A stretch of 64,000 nucleotides of DNA, from assembly GCA_020634615.1 (NCBI GenBank), contig JACKBI010000001.1, positions 248,001-312,000 on the forward strand, written 5' to 3'. This document shows, in pieces, positions 8,415-16,289 of the stretch. Source of the stretch: Anaerolineales bacterium. GTDB taxonomy: Bacteria > Chloroflexota > Anaerolineae > JAAEKA01. Positions within the stretch are counted from its first letter, which is position 1. Each line of letters starts with the position of its first letter. The position numbers and the translations under genes are program-made. The notes beneath the pieces were generated by a model. That model was given only the letters and a program-made list of their open reading frames with translations. It did no database searches and was not told where the DNA came from.

Positions 8415-8458
8415 GAAGATTCAAAAGACGGACCCGCTGGTCCGTCTTTTGAATCTTC
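8415..8458. terminator. Bidirectional terminator, 20-bp perfect stem
   Basis: GAAGATTCAAAAGACGGACC and its exact complement are separated by CGCT. Oligo-T/oligo-A tracts in both arms let it work on both strands. It sits between the convergent radical-SAM (+) and BY-kinase (-) genes. Confidence 0.9.
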
Positions 8459-8466
8459 CGGTTGTA

Positions 8467-10104
8467 TTAGTTCCCCGATGAAGTGCGTGGCAGCCAGCGA
8501 CGTTTGCTGTGTGACGAACGCTTGCGCGAGCGCCGGCCATCATTGTTGTTTTCGTCGCCGTAGGTGTAATCCCGATTGTAGTAATAATAGTAGTACCCAC
8601 CGGCTTGCGGCCGCAGGCGATTGAGCGCCACGCCCAGAATGTGTGCGCCGACCTTATCCAGCGACTCCTTCGCGTTGATAGCCCAATCCCGACGTGTCGC
8701 TCCCGCATCAATTACCAGGACCACACCATCCATCTGGCGCGCTAGTATCGCGGCATCGGTGACAGCCATCACGGGAGGACTGTCGAACATCAGCACATCC
8801 ACCTGGTCTTGCAAGGATTCGATCAGCGCCGCAAACTTGGCAGAACTCAGCAATTCAGCGGGGTTTGGGGGCAAAGGGCCGGTTGTCAGAATCTGAAGGT
8901 TGTCGATCTTGGTCTGCTGCAAGAACCCGCCATGTGAGGGATGCTCTTGAAGCAGTGCGTTCGTGAGACCGGCATTGTTTGGTACCTGGAAGATGCGGTG
9001 CAGGGTGGGACGGCGCAGATCTGTGTCCAACACCACAACCCGCTGGCCCTGTTGCGCAATTACGACTGCCAAATTGGCCAATGTAGTACTCTTGCCCTCT
9101 GAGGGACTGGAACTTGTCACCATCAGTCTTCGCGGTGGATTATCCAGCGACGAAAACTGGATGTTGGTGCGCAGGACACGGAACGCTTCTGCAGCCGGAG
9201 ACTTGGGATACAGCGCAGTTACCAGTCTTTCATCGGGATTATCGCCTTCAATGCGGGCGATAGCGCCCAGCGTCGTCACATCCAGCGCATCCTTGATGTC
9301 GTCAGGAGTCTTGAGGGTGTCGTCCAGGTAGTCCAGCAGGAATGCTGCGCCGGCGGCCAGCAGGAAGCCAATCGCAGCCGCTAACAGGATGGTCATACCC
9401 TTGTTCGGGCCAATCGGGGTAGTTGGCAACGTGGCTGGCTCGACTACATTGATCGTGTTGACGCCGCCCTCCAGAAAGGACAGCAGCGACGCATAGTTTC
9501 CCTGGTAGCTGTTCAGTTTTTGCTCCAGAGCGTTGATCTGCGTCTGTGTGTCCGCGATCTGGCGAGCGCTGAACATACCGGCCAACTGCTGCTGGAGATC
9601 GTCGATACGCGCCTTGGTTTCATCGATATTGGTCTCGAGTTCCTGCAGTTGGCGAGTAACGAATTCACGTCTATCCTGGCGCGTGCGGTCGGAAGCGGAC
9701 GGACTCTGCAAAATCAACTGATTGGCTAACTCTGCCGCAACCGCCTGTGCGCGCACCGGATTTGTGTCTACGACCCGAATCTCCAGCAACTGCGTGTTCG
9801 GCACCAGTTGCACCGTGTACTCCGGCAGCCAACTCAGGCCAAGAGCCTCCATGGTTGTTCCACGCACCAGGTCGCGTTTGGCGATCTCCGCGTAGGTCTG
9901 GGCCAGTTGTTGGCCCAGCCAAACATCATTGCCCGTTGGATTTGGATTCTCAAGTGTCTGGCCAACCATCAAGCTAGTCTTTGCAGCGTAGATGGGAGCC
10001 TGCTGACGGGTTGCCAGAAAACTTGCCGCGGTGGCGACCAGCGTTGCCAGAACAATCAGCCAAAGCCACTTACGAAAGGTGTTGAAATACTGCCGAAGTT
10101 CCAT
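8467..10104 (-). CDS. Polysaccharide-biosynthesis tyrosine autokinase (Wzz plus BY-kinase)
   Basis: 545 residues. Residues 1-190 are a Wzz chain-length domain with a membrane segment (WLIVLATLVATAASFLA) and a coiled-coil-prone stretch; a second membrane segment is near 235-255 (GMTILLAAAIGFLLAAGAAFLL). The C-terminal BY-kinase has Walker A (SSPSEGKSTT), Walker A' (VVVLDTDLRRPT) and Walker B (VLMFDSPP). Near the end is a cluster of six consecutive Tyr (504-509) plus two more, the usual autophosphorylation sites, then a basic Ser/Arg tail. Regulates export of capsule or exopolysaccharide at the inner membrane. It follows the large surface protein gene by 3 bp, so the two are co-transcribed. No glycosyltransferases of an EPS locus adjoin. 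Confidence 0.93.
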   Translation of the reverse strand: MELRQYFNTFRKWLWLIVLATLVATAASFLATRQQAPIYAAKTSLMVGQTLENPNPTGNDVWLGQQLAQTYAEIAKRDLVRGTTMEALGLSWLPEYTVQLVPNTQLLEIRVVDTNPVRAQAVAAELANQLILQSPSASDRTRQDRREFVTRQLQELETNIDETKARIDDLQQQLAGMFSARQIADTQTQINALEQKLNSYQGNYASLLSFLEGGVNTINVVEPATLPTTPIGPNKGMTILLAAAIGFLLAAGAAFLLDYLDDTLKTPDDIKDALDVTTLGAIARIEGDNPDERLVTALYPKSPAAEAFRVLRTNIQFSSLDNPPRRLMVTSSSPSEGKSTTLANLAVVIAQQGQRVVVLDTDLRRPTLHRIFQVPNNAGLTNALLQEHPSHGGFLQQTKIDNLQILTTGPLPPNPAELLSSAKFAALIESLQDQVDVLMFDSPPVMAVTDAAILARQMDGVVLVIDAGATRRDWAINAKESLDKVGAHILGVALNRLRPQAGGYYYYYYNRDYTYGDENNNDGRRSRKRSSHSKRRWLPRTSSGN

Positions 10105-10107
10105 TTG

Positions 10108-12498
10108 CTACCTCACCCAGATTGGATCCCAATCATTAGTCGCACTGTTGAGCAGTCGCCGCTGGTTGCTGCCATCAGCATTCATGATCCAGAGCTGGTT
10201 TCGTCCATCGCGATTGGTATAGAAAATGATCTGCCTGCCATCTGGCGACCATGTCGGGTGTTTCTCCCAGGCCGACGTGTCTGTGAGTCGATTGGTATTC
10301 GTGCCGTCGATGTCTATCGTATACAACTCATCGTTACCCGACTCGTTCGACACAAAAATCAACTTGTTGCCAGCTGGCGACCACGCCGGATCGTACGACA
10401 CACCGGTCAGGGTCGTAACCTGCTTGATTGTATCATAGATGAGATCTTGCAGGTATATTTGCGGTGTTCCCTGGTCGTTTGGCTGCACGAAGATTTTCGC
10501 ATTGCCGTTGGGAGCCAATGCAGCTTCATCTGTAGCCTGCTGATAAACAGCCGCATCCGCCAGAGGAGTCACATCTGCCTCGGTGCATCCATCCGGACGG
10601 GTGATGCACTGGGTGTCGATGCCAAAATAGCGCGGCTCACCAAGCCGGTCAGATACGAACAGAAGCTGTCCGGCAGACGACTGTACAGGCGAACCGTTCG
10701 CCTGGGTCACCGCAACGGTTGATGATACTGTGCCGGTGGCCGTGAGATTGTCTGTTGATGAAACCTCACCAAGCTCTGGCGTGGCCGACGGGGTGGCCGT
10801 TGGTCTCGGTGTCGGTGTCCAGGTGCCGGTGGTCAAGGCCTGTATGGTCACCAACACGATCTGCGCCTGGGCAGTCTCTGCGTTGAGCGGTGCGGGCGTC
10901 GGCGACCATGTAGGCGTCGCGGTGACAACACCCGGCGGGAAAGGAGTCGGTGGGCCGGCAGTCGCAGTACGCGTCGCTTCCGCGATGACCTGCGCCAACA
11001 GCGCAAAGATATCTGCCGGGGTTGGCGTGTTGGTCACAACCACAAATGTCGCTGTGGGCGTCGCTGTGATGTAGTCACGCGGCAACGGGGTGAATGTGCC
11101 GGTGGTGATGGCCACTGCGGTCGCGTAGACGGCGTTCGCCGTGGCGGTTGCCCGGTTGGCCGGCATCGGCGTCGCGGTGACCACAAATGGCAACCCTTGC
11201 AGCAGCCGCTCAGCCTGGGCAGTTGTCTCGTTCTCCGGCGTCGGTGTCGCCGTGACCTGATTGCGCGGGATCGGTGTCGCCGTGCCGATGCGCAGGCTGA
11301 CCGCTACCTCCGTGCGACGAATCGCTGCTGCCGTCAGGACGCTGGCTGGCGTGGGCGTGCTTGTGACGACCACAAACTCCTGCGTCGGCACTGGCGGTGG
11401 GGTTGCCGGCGCCGGACCTGTCACGAGACGCAAGACCGGCGGATTGCCGCGCGAGGCCGGACCATAGCCGCTATCCCAGGCAAATACGTCGTTTGCACCG
11501 GTCTCCGGGCCATCCAAGCGAAAGGCAACTTGATACTGTTCATCCACAATCGCCTGCTGTAGCAGCGCAATCTGTGTCGCGTCCAGCACGAACTCGTTTA
11601 CAGCGTAAGGGGCCAACTCGGTAGAATTCACCACTGGCAGGATCGTTTGCGCTACATCGGCATTATGGATCGACTGGAATGTCATCCGGCTCCAGTCTTC
11701 GTTGATCACCGAATCCAGCCAGCGCACCTGCCAGCTTGCCTGGCTCTGCGCGGCAAGTCGATCGTCCTCCAGGCCGGTCAATACCAGCGAAGCAGCATGG
11801 ATTGGCGCGCCGCGCGGCACGCGTGACAGGTCAAACTGCATCACTCCGTGATACAGCTCGTCGGTGTAGATTCCTGTGTACAGATAGGAATCGCCCAAAT
11901 GGTTGCCGCGCGCCTCGCCGCTGGTCACCCATCCCACTGCTTCTGCCTGCGGCGTGACGGCCAGGAATACTTCGCCGGCGACCAGCGTTGGCGTTGGAAG
12001 ATCCTCAATACGCCGTTGCGCCACGAGGGCGGCGGCCGGTGTCACCGTCGCTTCGGCGACCGCCTGCGCAAACTGCGGGTCGGGCGTCGGAAAGGCGGGC
12101 GACTCGGCTGGTGTTGGTGTGGCCGTCTGCGCCAGGGCAGCCGGCGCCGCTGGCGATCCCACGTCTGTCACAATTGCAATCAATCGCCACCCGACCACCA
12201 GCGCAACGATGGCGAGCGATATCCAGAGTGCGGTTCGCAAAGGAGACCGGCCTGCACGGACCGGTTGATTCTGTGGTGTTTGCACGCTCGTTTCCACTCC
12301 AGCTTCCCGCTGCCGATAGCGTGAGCAGCCAGTGTGACCCGATGCCAGACAATAGAGAAGTTGTTGTTCGGAATCGGGGGTGAAGGCCTTGTCTTCAGGT
12401 AGCGCGTAGCAGCGGTGACGGCCATCCGCGTAGCTCAGTCGAATAGACGGGTCGTCATTCAGCCCCAAATATGGGCACAGGGTGATGGTTTGTGGCAT
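10108..12498 (-). CDS. Membrane-anchored Cys-motif / Thr-Pro repeat / PD40 propeller protein
   Basis: 796 residues in five parts. (1) Residues 1-61 carry a Cys motif (C8, C30, C50, C58, in CPYLGL, HRCY and YCL...GC). I know this short module as a recurring N-terminus of Chloroflexota surface proteins; metal or cluster binding is unproven. (2) One membrane segment near 88-108. (3) A DNRLRE-like beta domain (about 190-330: GVMQFDLSRVPRGAPIHAASLVL). (4) About 230 residues of Thr/Pro-rich units of the form TGTxTPxPR...TATPT, wall-spanning or O-glycosylatable in appearance. (5) TolB-like PD40 repeats (DPAWSPAGNKLIFVS, HPTWSPDGRQIIFYT). Probably displayed outside the cell. Function unknown; co-transcribed with the BY-kinase. 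Confidence 0.8.
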   Translation of the reverse strand: MPQTITLCPYLGLNDDPSIRLSYADGRHRCYALPEDKAFTPDSEQQLLYCLASGHTGCSRYRQREAGVETSVQTPQNQPVRAGRSPLRTALWISLAIVALVVGWRLIAIVTDVGSPAAPAALAQTATPTPAESPAFPTPDPQFAQAVAEATVTPAAALVAQRRIEDLPTPTLVAGEVFLAVTPQAEAVGWVTSGEARGNHLGDSYLYTGIYTDELYHGVMQFDLSRVPRGAPIHAASLVLTGLEDDRLAAQSQASWQVRWLDSVINEDWSRMTFQSIHNADVAQTILPVVNSTELAPYAVNEFVLDATQIALLQQAIVDEQYQVAFRLDGPETGANDVFAWDSGYGPASRGNPPVLRLVTGPAPATPPPVPTQEFVVVTSTPTPASVLTAAAIRRTEVAVSLRIGTATPIPRNQVTATPTPENETTAQAERLLQGLPFVVTATPMPANRATATANAVYATAVAITTGTFTPLPRDYITATPTATFVVVTNTPTPADIFALLAQVIAEATRTATAGPPTPFPPGVVTATPTWSPTPAPLNAETAQAQIVLVTIQALTTGTWTPTPRPTATPSATPELGEVSSTDNLTATGTVSSTVAVTQANGSPVQSSAGQLLFVSDRLGEPRYFGIDTQCITRPDGCTEADVTPLADAAVYQQATDEAALAPNGNAKIFVQPNDQGTPQIYLQDLIYDTIKQVTTLTGVSYDPAWSPAGNKLIFVSNESGNDELYTIDIDGTNTNRLTDTSAWEKHPTWSPDGRQIIFYTNRDGRNQLWIMNADGSNQRRLLNSATNDWDPIWVR

Positions 12499-12589
12499 GT
12501 AAGCGTGTCAGATCATGTGAGCGCAACGGGGAAGTAAAGGATGTTGCTACGCGCCCACCAAAGATATCCAGTCCCGTCTCGGAAGCAGA

Positions 12590-12619
12590 ATTATACACTA
12601 TCGGCGCTGTGGTAAACAA
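12590..12619 (-). promoter_or_regulatory. Promoter for the surface protein / BY-kinase operon
   Basis: On the minus strand, TTGTTT (12614-12619), 18-bp spacer, TATAAT (12590-12595), giving a leader of about 85 nt to the ATG at 12498. It lies in the 328-bp divergent gap 12499-12826, which holds no gene I can support. Confidence 0.55.
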
Positions 12620-12763
12620 AATCAGGCCATGAAACCCATACGTCGCATAGTCTGGCTTCTTTTGCACGGGTAGAGTCTGTATGATCCCTGCGCGGGAGTT
12701 CGAACTGTGGATTGGCCGAGGCATCCCGGACTATGCGATGGACAGTTTTCCTTCGCGCCGATC

Positions 12764-12774
12764 TGTGATACAAT
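12764..12774 (+). promoter_or_regulatory. Extended -10 promoter for the 12.8-18.4 kb operon
   Basis: TGTGATACAAT contains TACAAT with TG one base upstream (extended -10). No good -35 is present at 17 bp. It lies about 50 bp before the preferred start at 12827. Confidence 0.45.
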
Positions 12775-12826
12775 GCCCAAATCGAATCAGGCTTTCGCTA
12801 CTATCCATCGGTCACCCTGTACTTCC

Positions 12827-13207
12827 ATGAAATCTGGCGCACTTCGAGATCTCAATTGGCCAGGCCTGCTCCTGAACACCGCGTATGTTTGGGCGCTGGG
12901 GCTGGCTTTTGCGTTCTTTGGTCGCCTATTTGGCCTGGATAAGATCGACATCTTCGCACCGATACTGACGATCATCGTGGCGCTGGTTACCATGTGGGTT
13001 GGGTACAGGGTCGCGCTGCGTGCCGGTCGCCGGCCGACTCTTCACGGTCTTGTGCTGGGGCTGATGGTAGCTATTTCAGGCTTGGTTTTCAGTTACCTGA
13101 CCGCTCCAATTTCCTCTGTTGATCTGGCTGCTTTCTTTTTGCTGCTGCTGGGTGGAACAATCGGCGGCCGCTCTGCTCAGCGGGTGCTGACAAGGTCTGC
13201 CGTATGA
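12827..13207 (+). CDS. Small four-helix membrane protein, hypothetical
   Basis: 126 residues from the ATG at 12827; the frame is open further upstream (ATG at 12707 and 12773), but that part overlaps the promoter and has no hydrophobic pattern. Four membrane segments are visible (LLLNTAYVWALGLAFAFFG, FAPILTIIVALVTMWVGYRV, LVLGLMVAISGLVFSYL, LAAFFLLLLGGTIGG). No family recognised. Its stop overlaps the start of the aldolase gene (ATGA), so the two are translationally coupled. Confidence 0.7.
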   Translation: MKSGALRDLNWPGLLLNTAYVWALGLAFAFFGRLFGLDKIDIFAPILTIIVALVTMWVGYRVALRAGRRPTLHGLVLGLMVAISGLVFSYLTAPISSVDLAAFFLLLLGGTIGGRSAQRVLTRSAV

Positions 13208-14106
13208 ACCAACTCGCGGGCGTATTCGCCGCCAACGTCACCCCTTTTCAACCGTCCTCCCTGGCCATTGACGTCCCATGGATGAAGCGTCATCTGGCCT
13301 ATCTGCGCAACCATGGTTGCGATGGTATCGTGCCGCTGGGCACCAACGGTGAAGGACCGTCCATGAGCGTGGACGAGCGCAAGCTGGTCATTGACACGGC
13401 GATGGAAGCGGCAGATGGTCTCGTAGTGGTGCCTGGCACCGGATGTGCCAGCTTACCCGATACGGCGGAACTGACCCGTCATGCCTTGCAGGCAGGGGCT
13501 GCCTCTGTACTGATCGTCCCACCATTTTTCTTCAAGAATGTTTCTTCAGCCGGTGTATTGACCTATTACCGCCGCCTCTTCGACATGGCATTACAGCCCG
13601 GCCAGCAGGCGTTGCTGTATCATTTCCCGCGCATGAGCGCAGTGCCTATTACTGACGATGTGGTGAATGGCTTGGCCGAATCGCATCCCGGTTGTGTGGC
13701 GGGCATCAAGGACTCCAGTGGCGACCTGCAGAGCATCCTTCATTGGACGCAGATCGACCCTGGCTTGCGCATCTTCGCCGGCAGCGACACACTGGCGACC
13801 GACGCTTATGAGGGCGGTGTGGCCGGGACGATCACAGCGGCCGGCAATGTTGTGCCGCATCTGATCCAGAGCGTTCGGCAGGCGGTAATCAGCGGCAACG
13901 ACCCGACAGCTCCGCAGGCCAATTTGAACATCGTGCGCGGCTGGCTGGAGCGTTCACCCTCGATGCACGCTGCAACCAAGTTTTTGCTGACCCTTTTCGC
14001 CGATCTGCCGCCAACCGCTGTGCGCCCGCCTTTGATTGGGCTGGACGAGGCGCAAAGGAGCGTACTGGCGGCCGCGGCCCGACCGTTCTTGGCTGCGCAG
14101 GACTGA
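13204..14106 (+). CDS. Dihydrodipicolinate synthase/N-acetylneuraminate lyase family aldolase
   Basis: 300-residue TIM-barrel class I aldolase of the DapA superfamily. The Schiff-base Lys is in AGIKDSSGD, the catalytic Tyr in LYHFPR, and the substrate-carboxylate loop is PLGTNGEGPSMS (canonical GTTGE replaced by GTNGE). Such proteins condense or split pyruvate-containing compounds. The Thr to Asn change and the non-lysine neighbourhood argue against true DapA; a sugar-acid or hydroxy-keto-acid aldolase is more likely. Overlaps the preceding membrane gene by 4 bp. Confidence 0.88.
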   Translation: MNQLAGVFAANVTPFQPSSLAIDVPWMKRHLAYLRNHGCDGIVPLGTNGEGPSMSVDERKLVIDTAMEAADGLVVVPGTGCASLPDTAELTRHALQAGAASVLIVPPFFFKNVSSAGVLTYYRRLFDMALQPGQQALLYHFPRMSAVPITDDVVNGLAESHPGCVAGIKDSSGDLQSILHWTQIDPGLRIFAGSDTLATDAYEGGVAGTITAAGNVVPHLIQSVRQAVISGNDPTAPQANLNIVRGWLERSPSMHAATKFLLTLFADLPPTAVRPPLIGLDEAQRSVLAAAARPFLAAQD

Positions 14107-14191
14107 CCATCGCGCCAGCCCAGCAATGCGGCTTCGACCCAACGGCCACACTACTGAACATAGAGGACCGTAGCCCTCTGGAAGGAATGTC

Positions 14192-14686
14192 ATGGTACGC
14201 AAGGAAGTCTTGTCCTGGACCGACGTTGACCGACTGATCGAGGAACTGTTGCCCCAGTTTAGCACCTCCTACGACGCGCTGATGATGGTCACCCGCGGCG
14301 GCATCGTCCCCGGCGGCATTCTGAGCGAGGCGCTGGGCATCAAATACATCCTGACCGCGGCGGTGGAATTTCACACCGGTGTGCAGAAGCGGCTGGCCTG
14401 GCCGACCTTCCTGCAATTTCCCGGCGACTCGTTGTTGCGCGACCGCAGCATTCTGGTGATCGACGATGTCTGGGGCAGCGGACGGACCATTATGACTGTC
14501 AAGTCGCGCATTGAAGCAGCCGGCGCCACGCCCGAGTTGGCCGTGCTGCACTACAAGCCGGGTGAGAGCATGTTCCGCGACGCTGCTCCCGACTACTATG
14601 CCGCCGTCACCAACAACTGGATCATCTATCCCTGGGAGATCGACCGGGGCGCAAACCGTGAACTTGCGGCTGCCGGCGTCGGATGA
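14192..14686 (+). CDS. Type I phosphoribosyltransferase
   Basis: 164 residues with the PRPP-binding loop ILVIDDVWGSGRTIMT and an upstream MMVTRGGIVPGG loop, as in hypoxanthine/xanthine-guanine PRTases. The long acidic hood region is atypical for a named enzyme, so the acceptor base is not assigned. Cytoplasmic purine or pyrimidine salvage is plausible. It is 85 bp after the aldolase and 31 bp before a PfkB kinase, within one operon. Confidence 0.87.
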   Translation: MVRKEVLSWTDVDRLIEELLPQFSTSYDALMMVTRGGIVPGGILSEALGIKYILTAAVEFHTGVQKRLAWPTFLQFPGDSLLRDRSILVIDDVWGSGRTIMTVKSRIEAAGATPELAVLHYKPGESMFRDAAPDYYAAVTNNWIIYPWEIDRGANRELAAAGVG

Positions 14687-14717
14687 CACAGACTGACGAC
14701 TCACGTCAAGGGATCCC

Positions 14718-15623
14718 ATGACATCAAGCGACACTGAATTCGACGTTATTTGTTACGGCACCATCAGCGCGGACAACATCGTCTATGTGCCCTACGTCCC
14801 GACCCCGCGACGCGACAGCCAGGTGCAGGCTGAGTTCAGCCGCCTGGGCGGCGAGGCGGCCACAGTCGCTCGGGTGCTGAGCACCTGGGGACTGCGGGTC
14901 GCTGTCGTCGGCAACATCCTGGGTGACGACCGTTGGGGCAATTTTATTCGCCAGGAGCTGGCCTCGTACAGCGGAATCGATACCCGCTACGTCACCAGCC
15001 GGCCCGATGTGCGCACGCCGTTCTGTCGCATCATGGTGACGCCCGATGGCGAGCGCAGCATCCTCGGCTATTGGTTCGACGACACACCCAAGAGCCGGCT
15101 CGACGAGGAGCTGATGAGCAAGGCGCGTTTGTTGAGCGTTGATGTCTATGGCCAGAGCGAGCGCGACGACGCTGCCCGCCTGGCGCGTTCGTTGGGACGC
15201 ACCGTTGTTTCGGCCGACGCCATCTGGCCCAACTATCCCCTGGCCGGATTGAGCGATATCATCGTTATCTCGCGAGATTTCCTTACCGGCTATTTCCCTG
15301 GCGTCTATATCTACGACCACGCTTTGGAGTTGCAAGCGGCGGGCGCCGGCAGTGTCGTCGTCACGCATGGGCAGAAGCCGGTGCTTGTGGTGGATGAACA
15401 CGGCCGCCCCAGCACCGTCGAACCGTTCCCCGTGCGCGCTGTGGACACCACCGGCGCGGGCGATGTTTTCAAGGCGGCGGTGATCTACGGTCACCTGCAG
15501 GGGTGGGACCTCGTACGCGCGACCCGCTTTGCCTGCGCCGCTTCTGCGCTCTACGTTGGTCAGCCGCGTGGCCAGGACGCCGTGCCGCAGTTGGATCGGA
15601 TCCGGCGGCTGGCGGGAAGCTGA
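14718..15623 (+). CDS. PfkB-family sugar/nucleoside kinase
   Basis: 301-residue ribokinase-fold kinase. The N-terminal Gly motif (RLGGEAATVARVLSTWGL) and the C-terminal signature with catalytic Asp (VDTTGAGDVFKAAVIYG) are both intact, so activity is expected. Substrate unknown; the neighbouring phosphoribosyltransferase makes a nucleoside or ribose-type substrate one option. Cytoplasmic. Confidence 0.9.
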   Translation: MTSSDTEFDVICYGTISADNIVYVPYVPTPRRDSQVQAEFSRLGGEAATVARVLSTWGLRVAVVGNILGDDRWGNFIRQELASYSGIDTRYVTSRPDVRTPFCRIMVTPDGERSILGYWFDDTPKSRLDEELMSKARLLSVDVYGQSERDDAARLARSLGRTVVSADAIWPNYPLAGLSDIIVISRDFLTGYFPGVYIYDHALELQAAGAGSVVVTHGQKPVLVVDEHGRPSTVEPFPVRAVDTTGAGDVFKAAVIYGHLQGWDLVRATRFACAASALYVGQPRGQDAVPQLDRIRRLAGS

Positions 15624-15635
15624 CCCCCCTCCGAG

Positions 15636-16268
15636 ATGCCGACCGAGCCATACCAATCTACCGATAGCTGGTTTTGGGGGCTAATCGAAGGACGTCGTTC
15701 GGTGCGTCGCTACGCCGACCGGCCTGTCGCCGCGTCGGTGGTGGACAGCCTGCTACGTGCTGCGCACTGGGCGCCGTCGGCGCACAACCGTCAGTCGTGG
15801 CGTTTTGTGGTGCTGGAAACATCTGCACTGCGCAGAGAACTGGCCGAGCGGATGGCAACTCGCTGGCAAGCGGAGTTGATCCAGGACAGCAGCGATCGCT
15901 CCGAAGCAACCCGCCGCGCACGCATTTCCGTGCTACGCATCACCGGCGCACCGGTGGTGATCCTCCCCTGCCTCGACCTGGCAACGCTGGATACCTACCC
16001 TGACCCGGCGCGCCAGCTGGCTGAGTGGCAAATGGGTGTGCAGTCGGTCGCACTGGCTTGTCAAAACTTGTTGCTGGCAGCGCATCAGCACGGTCTGCAG
16101 GGCTGCTGGATGTGTGCGCCGATCTTCTGTACTGAGCTGGTGGTGGAAACATTGGCGCTGCCGGAAACTTGGCAGCCGCAGGCGCTGCTAACGGTGGGAT
16201 ATCCACGCGACGATGCACCGATTAGCAAAGCGCGCAACCCGCTGGAACAACACGTGCTGCGGAAATAG
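15636..16268 (+). CDS. Nitroreductase-family FMN oxidoreductase
   Basis: 210 residues: IEGRRSVRRYADRPV at the N-terminus, AAHWAPSAHNRQSWRFVVL for FMN contact, GVQSVALACQNLLLAAHQHGLQGCWMCAP in the middle and LLTVGYPRDD near the end. This form resembles the nitroreductase domain of FbiB-like and related proteins rather than classical NfsB. It likely forms a dimer with FMN and uses NAD(P)H or F420. 12 bp after the kinase and 21 bp before glnA, so co-transcribed. Confidence 0.88.
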   Translation: MPTEPYQSTDSWFWGLIEGRRSVRRYADRPVAASVVDSLLRAAHWAPSAHNRQSWRFVVLETSALRRELAERMATRWQAELIQDSSDRSEATRRARISVLRITGAPVVILPCLDLATLDTYPDPARQLAEWQMGVQSVALACQNLLLAAHQHGLQGCWMCAPIFCTELVVETLALPETWQPQALLTVGYPRDDAPISKARNPLEQHVLRK

Positions 16269-16289
16269 TACCCATTCAGGAGAACATCG

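Noticed and set aside
12707..12826. Upstream starts for the small membrane protein (12707, 12773)
   Set aside because: The region contains the -10 element and lacks any hydrophobic or conserved pattern; 12827 fits better.
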